Shown piece after piece: positions 51,663-58,872 of a stretch of 64,000 nucleotides of DNA. Numbering within the stretch: the stretch's first letter is position 1; each line of letters starts with the position of its first letter. The notes below the pieces were generated by a model, which worked only from the letters and a program-made list of their open reading frames with translations, was not told where the DNA came from and did no database searches. The position numbers and the translations under genes were made by a program. Origin of the DNA: DALYJJ01 sp033763935 (GTDB taxonomy: Bacteria > Acidobacteriota > Terriglobia > Bryobacterales > Bryobacteraceae); NCBI GenBank assembly GCA_033763935.1, contig JANRJO010000056.1, forward strand, positions 3,228 through 67,227. Reading direction: 5' to 3'.

Positions 51663-53071
51663 AACGGTTGGTGCTAGCCTTGGTTTTCGCGGCTGTGGCT
51701 GCCGGCACCGGCTGCCGCAAGTCCACGACGTACCAGAGACCGTCCGTTCCGACGCCGCAGACGTTCCGCGGCGTGCCCCCTTCGGCTTCGGCGGGGGACA
51801 CCGCCTCCCTTGGAGATAGCAAGTGGTTCGACGTCTTCCAGGACGAAGCACTGCGGCGGCTGATCCGGCGGGCGGAGACGCACAACTACGACGTGCGCGA
51901 AGCGGTGGCTCGTGTGGCGGCCGCGCAGGCGGCGGTTGGCATTACCCGAGCGGACCAGTTGCCGACGACGAACGTCGCGGTGGACGCCACGACTCTCCGG
52001 ATCTCGCGCGGGGGAAACTTTCCGCTCCCGCCGGGCGTGCAGCAGAACCGCACATTCGGGTCGGTAGCGGCGAACCTGCTGTCGTACGAGGTGGATATCT
52101 GGGGGCGTTTGCGTAGCGCAACGGACGCGGCTCGGGCAGAGGTGCTGGCGGCCGAGGAGAACCGCAACGCCGTGCGCATGATGCTTGTCGGGGACCTAGC
52201 GGCAGCGTACTTTCAACTCCTCGGACTGGACCAGGAGTTGGAGATTGCACGGCGGACGCTCGAAACGCGCGAGGGCTCACTTCGGCTGATCCGGCTGCGC
52301 GAAGAGCGCGGTCTGGCGACGAAGCTCGAGGTTCGTGAGGGCGAGCAACTGGTGTATACGGCCACGCAGGTGATACCGCAGATCCAGCAGCAGATCGCGC
52401 AAACGGAGAATCGCATCAGCCTGTTAACCGGGGCGGCGCCGGGAGAGATCGAGCGCGGCGTAGCGCTGAGCGCACAACAGCAGCCGCCTGAGATTCCCGC
52501 TGGGCTGCCATCGGCGCTTCTGGAGCGGCGCCCGGATATCCGCGCCGGGGAGCAGCAACTGGTGGCGGCGCAGGCAAGGATCGATGCGGCGCGCGCCGCG
52601 TTCTTCCCACGAATCAGCTTGACTGGATTGCTGGGTTCGCAGAGTAACGCGCTCTCAAGCCTCTTCAGCCCGGCCACCGGTGTATGGCAATTCGTACCGC
52701 AGGTCTCGCAGCCCGTCTTTACCGGAGGGCGGCTGCGTTCCCAGGCGGAGCTGGCCCGGAGCGAGCAGCAGATTGCCGTCGTGCAATACGAGCGTGCCAT
52801 TCAAACGGCGTTCCGCGAAGTGGCGGACGCGCTCGCGGCGCATCGTCATGTCCGGGTGATTCGGGGGGAACAGGAGATGCTGCTCCAGACGCTGCGGGAC
52901 CGCGCGCGCCTCTCCTATCTTCGGTACACGCGTGGTGTGGACCCGCTCCTGGCGGCGCTGGATGCAGACCGCGATCTGTTTGAAGCGGAGCTAGCGCTGA
53001 CGCGGACCAGACGGGATGAGCTGGTGGCACTGGTGCAACTGTACCGGGCGCTCGGAGGAGGATGGCAGTAA
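51659..53071 (+). CDS. Outer-membrane efflux lipoprotein (OprM/NodT type)
   Basis: 470 residues. A lipoprotein signal ends at the lipobox GTGC (Cys about 19). Two repeats of the TolC-like helical barrel follow, with DVREAVARVAAAQAAVGITRAD and the repeat RPDIRAGEQQLVAAQARIDAARAAFFP. It forms the trimeric outer-membrane channel of the pump. It overlaps the permease gene by 4 bases and the ECF42 gene by 10 bases, so the sigma factor is translated as part of the efflux operon. Confidence 0.95.
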   Translation: MKRLVLALVFAAVAAGTGCRKSTTYQRPSVPTPQTFRGVPPSASAGDTASLGDSKWFDVFQDEALRRLIRRAETHNYDVREAVARVAAAQAAVGITRADQLPTTNVAVDATTLRISRGGNFPLPPGVQQNRTFGSVAANLLSYEVDIWGRLRSATDAARAEVLAAEENRNAVRMMLVGDLAAAYFQLLGLDQELEIARRTLETREGSLRLIRLREERGLATKLEVREGEQLVYTATQVIPQIQQQIAQTENRISLLTGAAPGEIERGVALSAQQQPPEIPAGLPSALLERRPDIRAGEQQLVAAQARIDAARAAFFPRISLTGLLGSQSNALSSLFSPATGVWQFVPQVSQPVFTGGRLRSQAELARSEQQIAVVQYERAIQTAFREVADALAAHRHVRVIRGEQEMLLQTLRDRARLSYLRYTRGVDPLLAALDADRDLFEAELALTRTRRDELVALVQLYRALGGGWQ

Positions 53072-54324
53072 GCGGTGACGCCAGAGAGGCGGTCGAGCGG
53101 GTCTACCGGGAGGATTCCCGGCGAGTGCTCGCGACGTTGATCCGCCTGGTGGGCGATTTCGACGCCGCGGAGGAGGCGCTGCATGACGCATTCACGGCGG
53201 CGCTTGAACAATGGCCGCGCGACGGAGTGCCTGCAAGTCCTCGCGCCTGGCTCATCACTACGGGGCGATTCAAGGCGATCGACCGGCTGCGGCGGAGGTC
53301 ACGGTTCGACGCGTCAATTGGCGTGCTGGCGGAGACGCTGGCGGCGGACACTCCCGATCCGTTGCTCGAGGACAAGACGCTCGAGGACGATCAACTGCGC
53401 CTGATCTTCACCTGCTGCCACCCAGCGCTGGCGCCGGAAACACAGATGGCTTTGACTCTCCGGGAAGTCTGCGGGCTGAAGACGGAAGAGATCGCGCGAG
53501 CGTTCCTCACATCGCCGCCTACGGTGGCACAGCGCATCGTGCGGGCGAAGGCGAAGATTCGCGATGCGCGCATTCCATACCAGGTGCCCGCCGCGGCCGA
53601 GTTGCCGGAACGGCTGGACGCGGTGCTTCACGTCATTTATCTGGTATTCAACGAAGGCTATTTCGCCACTGCGGGGGAGGACCTTACGCGTGGGGATGTG
53701 GCGGCGGAGGCGATCCGGCTGGGCCGGCTGCTCTTCGGCCTCATGCCGCTGGCGGAGGTGGCGGGTTTGCTCGGGCTGATGCTCCTGCACGAGTCTCGGC
53801 GCCCGGCGCGGGTGGACGCAAACGGCGACCTCGTGCTGCTGGAGGCGCAGGACCGTAGCCTTTGGGATCGGGACCTGATCGAAGAGGGCACCCGGCTGGC
53901 GGCGCAGGCGATGCGAGAAGAAGAAGTCGGGCCGTATGCGCTGCAAGCGGCGATCGCCGCGCTGCACGCCGCAGCGCCGCGGGCCGAGGATACGAACTGG
54001 AGCGGTATCGCCGCGCTGTACGATCTGCTTCTCGTAGCCTCGCCGTCGCCGGTGGTGGAGCTGAACCGGGCGGTGGCGGTGGCGATGCGGGATGGCCCGG
54101 AATCGGGACTGGTGCTGGTAGACGAGATTCTGGGTCGCGGAGATTTGCGAGAGTATCACCTGGCGCACGCCGCCCGAGCGGAGCTTTTACGCCGGACGGG
54201 GCGGACGAAAGAGGCACGCGAGGCCTTTGAGCAGGCGCTGCGGCTGGCACGACTGGAACCGGAGCGCCGCTTTCTGGAGCGGCAGAAGGCGGCGCTCGAG
54301 GGTGAATCGTCTAGCCGGGCCTGA
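53062..54324 (+). CDS. ECF42-family RNA polymerase sigma factor (DUF6596, TPR tail)
   Basis: 420 residues. Sigma region 2 (LIRLVGDFDAAEEALHDAFTAAL) and region 4 (LTLREVCGLKTEEIARAFLTSPPTVAQRIVRAK) are followed by the long C-terminal extension of ECF42: IYLVFNEGYFATAG (DUF6596) and a TPR-like end (PSPVVELNRAVAVAM). These sigma factors lack an anti-sigma factor and are typically found beside DGPF-motif (YCII) proteins, which is the case here. The start overlaps the outer-membrane channel gene; the end overlaps the convergent DGPF gene by 14 bases. Confidence 0.95.
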   Translation: MAVSGDAREAVERVYREDSRRVLATLIRLVGDFDAAEEALHDAFTAALEQWPRDGVPASPRAWLITTGRFKAIDRLRRRSRFDASIGVLAETLAADTPDPLLEDKTLEDDQLRLIFTCCHPALAPETQMALTLREVCGLKTEEIARAFLTSPPTVAQRIVRAKAKIRDARIPYQVPAAAELPERLDAVLHVIYLVFNEGYFATAGEDLTRGDVAAEAIRLGRLLFGLMPLAEVAGLLGLMLLHESRRPARVDANGDLVLLEAQDRSLWDRDLIEEGTRLAAQAMREEEVGPYALQAAIAALHAAAPRAEDTNWSGIAALYDLLLVASPSPVVELNRAVAVAMRDGPESGLVLVDEILGRGDLREYHLAHAARAELLRRTGRTKEAREAFEQALRLARLEPERRFLERQKAALEGESSSRA

Positions 54325-54679
54325 GCGTCGCCACTTCGACTACCGGGCGGATCTCGATACCCGCGGGGAAGTCGTCACCGAAGAAACCGCTGGCGGCGGC
54401 AATGGCCTCGTCGAGGTTGGCAGCTTCAATGAGCGAAAAGCCGCCGAGCTGTTCGCGAGTTTCCGCAAACGGACCGTCAGTGACCACGCGCTTTCCGTTC
54501 CGGCGCCGGATGGTGGTGGCGGTGGCGGTCGGTTCGAGGGGCGCGCCGGAGAGGAAGATGCCGCGTTCCATCAACTGGTTGGCGTGTGGAGCGCATGCGT
54601 CCATGGCCTCGCGTTGCTGGGTCTCGCTGAGGCGGCCCCAGGCTTCCTCGTTGAGGTAAACCAGAAGCATGTATTTCAC
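54311..54679 (-). CDS. DGPF-motif YCII-family protein (first of three)
   Basis: 122 residues, ferredoxin-like YCII fold. It starts KYMLLVYLNEEAW and contains RVVTDGPFAETREQLGGF, the DGPF motif that names the ECF42 partner family, then EAANLDEAI and a C-terminal EIRPV. The start is a GTG overlapping the VOC gene stop (GTGA). It is the last gene of the YCII-VOC-YCII operon. The biochemical role is unknown; distant relatives remove halides or handle dienelactone-type metabolites. Confidence 0.9.
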   Translation of the reverse strand: MKYMLLVYLNEEAWGRLSETQQREAMDACAPHANQLMERGIFLSGAPLEPTATATTIRRRNGKRVVTDGPFAETREQLGGFSLIEAANLDEAIAAASGFFGDDFPAGIEIRPVVEVATLRPG

Positions 54680-55089
54680 GCGGCGGCCCCCTTCGTTTCG
54701 TAGTTGAACATCCAGCGGACGCCGTAGCGGTCCGTCAGCATGCCGAACCGGGCTCCCCAGAATGCATCGTGGAGGGGCATCTGAACGCTGCCGCCGGCAC
54801 CGAGTTCGGCAAAGAGCCGCTCGATCTCATCACGAGATTCACAGACGACATTCAGCCAGGTGGTGTTCGCCGAAACCTCGCCGGCGAGCGTATCAGAGGC
54901 CATGAGCAGGGGTTGGCCGCTCTTTGTGAGGCAAGCGTGGAGGATCCTGGACTGCAGATGGGGCGGCTGGTCGCCGGGCATATCGGCGAAAGTCATCAGG
55001 TCCAATTGGAGACCGAACAGCCGGGCGTAGTATTCCATGGCCTCCCGGCAGTTGCCGTCGAAGTTGAGATAGGGAATGAGCGCCTCCAC
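54676..55089 (-). CDS. VOC-family (PhnB-like) protein
   Basis: A 137-residue glyoxalase-fold protein. It opens LIPYLNFDGNCREAMEYYARLFG, the PhnB/3-demethylubiquinone-methyltransferase-like signature. Later segments are DMPGDQPPHLQSRI, WLNVVCESRDEIERLFAELG and WGARFGMLTDRYGVRWMFNYE at the end. Metal ligands cannot be assigned with confidence. It lies 3 bases after one DGPF gene and overlaps the next by 4 bases. VOC genes are a common companion of ECF42 clusters. Confidence 0.9.
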   Translation of the reverse strand: MEALIPYLNFDGNCREAMEYYARLFGLQLDLMTFADMPGDQPPHLQSRILHACLTKSGQPLLMASDTLAGEVSANTTWLNVVCESRDEIERLFAELGAGGSVQMPLHDAFWGARFGMLTDRYGVRWMFNYETKGAAA

Positions 55090-55092
55090 GGG

Positions 55093-55500
55093 TTATCGTC
55101 TCCTTTCGAGTTCCAACTGGAGTTCGGCGTGGCGGCCGACGGCCTCCCCCTCGCCGAAGTCCGAGAGTTCGAAGACCTGCCGCACTTCCACTTGTCCGTC
55201 TTCGAACGGGGCGCGCTTTGCCCACTCGACGGCGTCTTCCTTGGACGCGACGCGCAGCATCCAGAAACCCGCGATGAGTTCTTTGGTTTCGGGAAACGGG
55301 CCGTCCGTGACTTGGCGCTGTTTGCCGGAGTAGTGGACGCGGGCGCCCTTCGAACTGGCCTGTAGGCCTTCGCCCGCCAGCATGACGCCGGCGCGCACTA
55401 TTTCCGCATTAAATTCGGCCATAGCGGCGAGGATCTTCTCGTCCGGCAAGATGCCGGCCTCGCTCTCCTTGTCGGCTTTGACAATCAGCATGAATCGCAT
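55093..55500 (-). CDS. DGPF-motif YCII-family protein (second of three)
   Basis: 135 residues. It begins RFMLIVKADKESEAG and has RQVTDGPFPETKELIAGFW, with VASKEDAVEWAKRAPF and VEVRQVFELSDFG towards the end, the PhnB-adjacent longer YCII type. The ATG at 55500 follows AAGGAGACGAC; an upstream frame start was rejected. It is the first gene of an operon with the VOC and first DGPF genes, driven by the ECF42-type promoter at 55539-55565. Confidence 0.92.
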   Translation of the reverse strand: MRFMLIVKADKESEAGILPDEKILAAMAEFNAEIVRAGVMLAGEGLQASSKGARVHYSGKQRQVTDGPFPETKELIAGFWMLRVASKEDAVEWAKRAPFEDGQVEVRQVFELSDFGEGEAVGRHAELQLELERRR

Positions 55501-55538
55501 GTCGTCTCCTTCTGTTCTGTTTCTCTCTGCAATCGTGA

Positions 55539-55565
55539 ATCGAACGGCATCCCCGGCTTTCGACA
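55539..55565 (-). promoter_or_regulatory. ECF42-type promoter of the YCII-VOC-YCII operon
   Basis: On the minus strand, TGTCGA (55565-55560), 17 bases, CGAT (55542-55539). The predicted start is near 55532, about 30 bases before the ATG at 55500. Spacing is identical to the other two copies in the window; the last base of the -10 is T rather than C. Confidence 0.72.
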
Positions 55566-55581
55566 CGGGCAGGGAGAATTG

Positions 55582-55920
55582 TTACGTCTTCCCGGGGAGG
55601 GGACGGACGGGGCGGACTTCGACGCTGCCGGTGCAGGCGGCGGGTATGGCGGCCGCGAGTTGAATGGCTTCGTTGAGGTCTGCAGCCTCCACCAGGTAGA
55701 AGCCGGCGAGGGTTTCCTTGGTTTCGGCAAAGGGGCCGTCGCTGACGGTGACGCGCCCGGCGCGGACGCGGACGGTGACGGCGCTGGCGGCGGGTTCGAG
55801 CGCCTCGGATGCGAGGCAGCGTCCGCGATCGCGCAGCTCATTGTCATAAGCGACGCAATCCGAATCGGGGACGAGGTCGAAGGCGCCCTGCTCGCCGTAG
55901 ACCAGGCAGACGTATTTCAT
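55582..55920 (-). CDS. DGPF-motif YCII-family protein (third of three)
   Basis: 112 residues. It begins KYVCLVYGEQGAFD and carries RVTVSDGPFAETKETLAGFY, then EAADLNEAIQLAAAIP and VEVRPVRPL. GAAAGGAGAAAC precedes the ATG at 55920. It is a separate transcription unit with its own ECF42-type promoter (55975-56001). It is 81 bases upstream of the next DGPF gene, whose promoter fills that gap. Confidence 0.92.
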   Translation of the reverse strand: MKYVCLVYGEQGAFDLVPDSDCVAYDNELRDRGRCLASEALEPAASAVTVRVRAGRVTVSDGPFAETKETLAGFYLVEAADLNEAIQLAAAIPAACTGSVEVRPVRPLPGKT

Positions 55921-55974
55921 AGCGTTTCTCCTTTCGCTGAAAGTCTCGACGCGGTTCACCGGACTACTATGTCA

Positions 55975-56001
55975 GTCGGATGAGGAATGGCGCGATCGAC
56001 A
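55975..56001 (-). promoter_or_regulatory. ECF42-type promoter of the third DGPF gene
   Basis: On the minus strand, TGTCGA (56001-55996), 17 bases, CGAC (55978-55975). The predicted start is near 55968 and the ATG is at 55920. It is placed directly after the end of the broken hydrolase gene. Confidence 0.75.
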
Positions 56002-56010
56002 GGCGCCGCT

Positions 56011-56964
56011 TTATTGCGCGGCGGAAACCGGGGCGTGCCGCAAGTGCCGGTCGAACCAGGAAGCGAATTCGCGAACGTCGAGTACCATGGTGGGCCAGCC
56101 ATGCTCACCGCCGTCGTGGACGACGAGTTTCACCTCGCGGCCGAGTCCGGCGGCGCGCTTTTGGAACCGTTGGGACTGTTCCAGGGGCACGAGAGTGTCG
56201 GCATCTCCGTGGTAGATGAGCGTGGGCGGGAGGTTCGGGCCGATGAAGTAGATCGGTGACGTTTCGTAGCCGATCTTCTTCCACACGCCGAGGTCGCGGT
56301 TGGACATGCCAAAGGCCCTGACGAAGCTCTAAGGTGGGCCTCCGTCTCCCAGATTCTCGGTGGAAGGTCCGAGGTTCAGAAGGTCGGTGACGGGGTAGAA
56401 GATGGCGACGGCCTGGACGGCGCTGGATTCGCGGTCGATGGGATCGGGGGCATCCGCGGGGCCGGGCCCGCCGCGAGTGGCCAGCATGAGGCTCAGGTGG
56501 CCGCCGGCGCTGCCGCCGGAGACACCGATGCGGTTCGGGTCTACACCGTACTTCCGTGCGTGGTGGCGAACGAAACGGACGCCGCGGTTCATGTCCTCGA
56601 CGATCTCCATTACGGTGGACGCCGGCTGAGAGATGTGGCAAATGGCGAACACGGTATAGCCGCTACGGATGAGGGGCGCCACCATCCACGCAGGCGCCTG
56701 GCCGGCGCGCTGCGACTTCCACCCGCCGCTGACCATGAAGGCGATGGCGATCCCGTTGGCCTTGCCTTCGGCGGGACGGAGAATGTCCATCGTGAGCGGC
56801 TGGCCGTTACGGCTTCCGTAGACGATGCCGTCGATGCGCCGGGTCTCCGGATGCAGGTAGAGCCAGATGCTGCCCGCGAACGCGCCGGCGGCCACGACGA
56901 CCGCCAGGATGGCGAGCACTGCGATCCGCAAAATGCGGCGAAGGCGGCTCTTGGTTGAAGGCAA
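56011..56964 (-). pseudogene. Alpha/beta hydrolase interrupted by an in-frame amber codon
   Basis: Two reading frames in the same phase, 56332-56964 and 56011-56328, are separated only by TAG at 56329-56331. The first part has a membrane anchor (IAVLAILAVVVAAGAFAG), SGGW, and the nucleophile elbow SGGSAGGHLSLML; the second has the Asp (YHGDADTLVP) and His (DGGEHGW) of the triad. The text around the stop reads NLGDGGPP-stop-SFVRAFG; relatives usually have Lys there, and AAG to TAG is one change. The start is uncertain (TTG 56964). A sequencing error or readthrough is possible. As it stands the product lacks two triad residues. Confidence 0.8.
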
Positions 56965-57009
56965 GGTATCCGATGGTACCTCGATCGACGTGGCATGCTG
57001 AAGAGCGCT

Positions 57010-58227
57010 ATGACGAATCGAAGGTACTTTCTGCCGGCGCTCGCGGCAGGCGCACTGCGGGCGAAGCGCGGCTTTGCGGCGAGCGATACGGTTCGTGTCG
57101 GCTGCATCGGGACGGGCGGCAGGGCCCAAGTGCTCATGCGGACGTTTGAGCGTTTGAAGGGCGCGCAGCTGGCTGCCGTGTGCGACGTGTGGGACGCAAA
57201 CCTGGAACGAGCAAGGCAGATCGCGGGGCCCGCGGCCTTCGCAACGAAGGACTATCGCGCGCTGCTTGACCGCAAGGACATTGACGCGGTGCTGATCGGC
57301 GCACCGGATCACCAGCACGTGCCATTGACGGTGGCTGCCTGCGAGGCGGGCAAAGATGTCTATGTCGAGAAGCCTTTGACCCACGAGCCGGGCGAGGGCG
57401 AACTGGTGACGGGCGCACAGAAACGATCGGGACGGGTGGTCCAAGTCGGGTTGCAGCAAAGGAGCATGCCGCATATTCAGAAGGCGTATGAGATGATCCG
57501 GTCCGGCATGCTGGGCAAAGTGCACAAGGTGCACCTGACTTGGAACCGCAACCACGACCGTTGGGAGCGGCCCCGGGCGACGATCGACCCGGCGACCGTC
57601 GACTGGAAGGCATGGTTAGGCAAGGCGCGTGCGCAGCCGTTTGACGAATATCGTTTCCGGCAGTGGCGGTGGTTCTGGGACTTCGGCGGCGGGATCTTCA
57701 CCGATCTGATGGTGCACCACATCGACATTGTGCAGTGGATACTCGGGCTGGGCAATCCGGCGAGCGCGACCAGTGTCGGGGACAATTTCGCAACGAAGGG
57801 GTTGTGGGAGACTCCGGACACTGTTCAGACTCTGATGCGGTACCCGGAGCACGAACTGCAAGTCTATTTCGAAGGCACATTTGTGAATGCACGTAACGCG
57901 GAGATGATCGAGTTCATGGGGACGGAGGGGACGCTGTACCTGGACCGGGGGCGGTATGAGCTGTATCCGGAGACCAGGCGGGCGACCTATGGAGCGCAGG
58001 CGCGGAAGGCTCCGTTCGAATATTCGGAGTGGGTGTTAGGCAGCGGTCCGAAGGGAGCTGATTTTTATGAGAATCCGAATGGGGAGTTACTGCACTTGAG
58101 TAACTGGTTGGAGTGCATCCGGTCCCGAAGGACGCCAGCGGCGCCGGTGGAAGCGGGCGTGCTGTCGGCGGCTGCCGCGCATCTGGCGAACCGCGCGTTA
58201 CGGACGGGGCAGGTAGCTTACTGGTAG
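57010..58227 (+). CDS. Gfo/Idh/MocA family oxidoreductase, Tat-exported
   Basis: 405 residues. A Tat-like leader (TNRRYFLPALAAGALRA) is followed by the Rossmann motif VGCIGTGGRAQVL and the VYVEKPLTHE (EKP) motif with the catalytic Lys. QVGLQQRSMPH and the MVHHIDIVQWILG segment of the C-terminal domain follow. It is the usual secreted dehydrogenase subgroup of this phylum, together with the one at 22239. ATG 57010 was preferred to ATG 56995 because GAAGAG lies 4 bases before it. Its stop overlaps the convergent nucleotidyltransferase gene by 10 bases. Confidence 0.92.
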   Translation: MTNRRYFLPALAAGALRAKRGFAASDTVRVGCIGTGGRAQVLMRTFERLKGAQLAAVCDVWDANLERARQIAGPAAFATKDYRALLDRKDIDAVLIGAPDHQHVPLTVAACEAGKDVYVEKPLTHEPGEGELVTGAQKRSGRVVQVGLQQRSMPHIQKAYEMIRSGMLGKVHKVHLTWNRNHDRWERPRATIDPATVDWKAWLGKARAQPFDEYRFRQWRWFWDFGGGIFTDLMVHHIDIVQWILGLGNPASATSVGDNFATKGLWETPDTVQTLMRYPEHELQVYFEGTFVNARNAEMIEFMGTEGTLYLDRGRYELYPETRRATYGAQARKAPFEYSEWVLGSGPKGADFYENPNGELLHLSNWLECIRSRRTPAAPVEAGVLSAAAAHLANRALRTGQVAYW

Positions 58228-58682
58228 GGCGGGGTAGACATTTTGCGAAGACGATCGGCATCGGCGCGATCCTGGAGACGGCCCGTTGCCTCCTTATTCC
58301 GGATCAACTCTTCCAGGCCAATGAAGCAGACCGGAACGCCATCAATCGATCCGTGAACGCGTGAGGCCCAGGCCTCGTCGAAGCTGACGCCCGCAATCGA
58401 AGTGATCACGTCAATTCGATTTGGGGTCACACCGAGTTGAATGACCTGGTCGAGTTTCGACAGATCTTCAACGGCGATGTTCAGGCTGGAGAAGCCGAAC
58501 TGCCGTAAGGCGTTGACAGCGCGCTCGGCATTCTCAGCATCGGGTCGCACGAGGAAGTCGATATCTGCGGTAAATCGTGGGTAACCGTGCCAGGCGACGG
58601 CGAAAGCACCCACGACCAGGTATTCAACTCGATGTGCGTTCAGTAATTCGACAAACTCGCGCCAGTCTCTGTTCAGCTTCAT
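58218..58682 (-). CDS. Nucleotidyltransferase-domain protein (toxin-like)
   Basis: 154 residues. The motif EYLVVGAFAVAWHGYPR followed by FTADIDFLV has the G-x-A and D-x-D positions of small nucleotidyltransferases (AbiEii/MNT-like, DUF6036 type), with a third Asp in RIDVIT. These often act as toxins or tRNA modifiers paired with a small protein. The gene overlaps the small upstream gene at 58624-58812 by 59 bases, so the two are coupled. Confidence 0.82.
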   Translation of the reverse strand: MKLNRDWREFVELLNAHRVEYLVVGAFAVAWHGYPRFTADIDFLVRPDAENAERAVNALRQFGFSSLNIAVEDLSKLDQVIQLGVTPNRIDVITSIAGVSFDEAWASRVHGSIDGVPVCFIGLEELIRNKEATGRLQDRADADRLRKMSTPPYQ

Positions 58683-58812
58683 CGGCGAGGGTCCAGGATC
58701 GCAGTTGCAGGACGACGCGCACGCGCTCTTCGGGCGTCATGTTCCGGTCTCGTTCGCAGTCCGCGGCGTCGGCCTCCTCGAAGCTGTTGAAGATGCGAAC
58801 GACCTTTTCCAC
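58624..58812 (-). CDS. Small partner protein of the nucleotidyltransferase (62 aa)
   Basis: It begins EKVVRIFNSFEEADAADCERD and continues MTPEERVRVVLQLRSW and VCRITER. I recall short proteins of this form ('E-K-V-V-R-x-F-x-S-F-E-E-A') being encoded just upstream of nucleotidyltransferase genes, suggesting an antitoxin or cofactor. The start is GTG, with TAAAAT ending exactly 6 bases before it and GGAGGG between; leaderless start is likely. It overlaps the partner gene. Confidence 0.75.
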   Translation of the reverse strand: MEKVVRIFNSFEEADAADCERDRNMTPEERVRVVLQLRSWTLADEAEQRLARVCRITERTSS

Positions 58813-58872
58813 CCCTCCATTTTAGCGCTCGAATGATTTGCCCGAGGTTCGGATACACTGTTGAAACCTCAC

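Noticed and set aside
55948..55974. TGACATA-N16-CGTC upstream of the third DGPF gene as a sigma promoter
   Set aside because: The better match TGTCGA-N17-CGAC lies just upstream (55975-56001) and is repeated with the same spacing at two other units.
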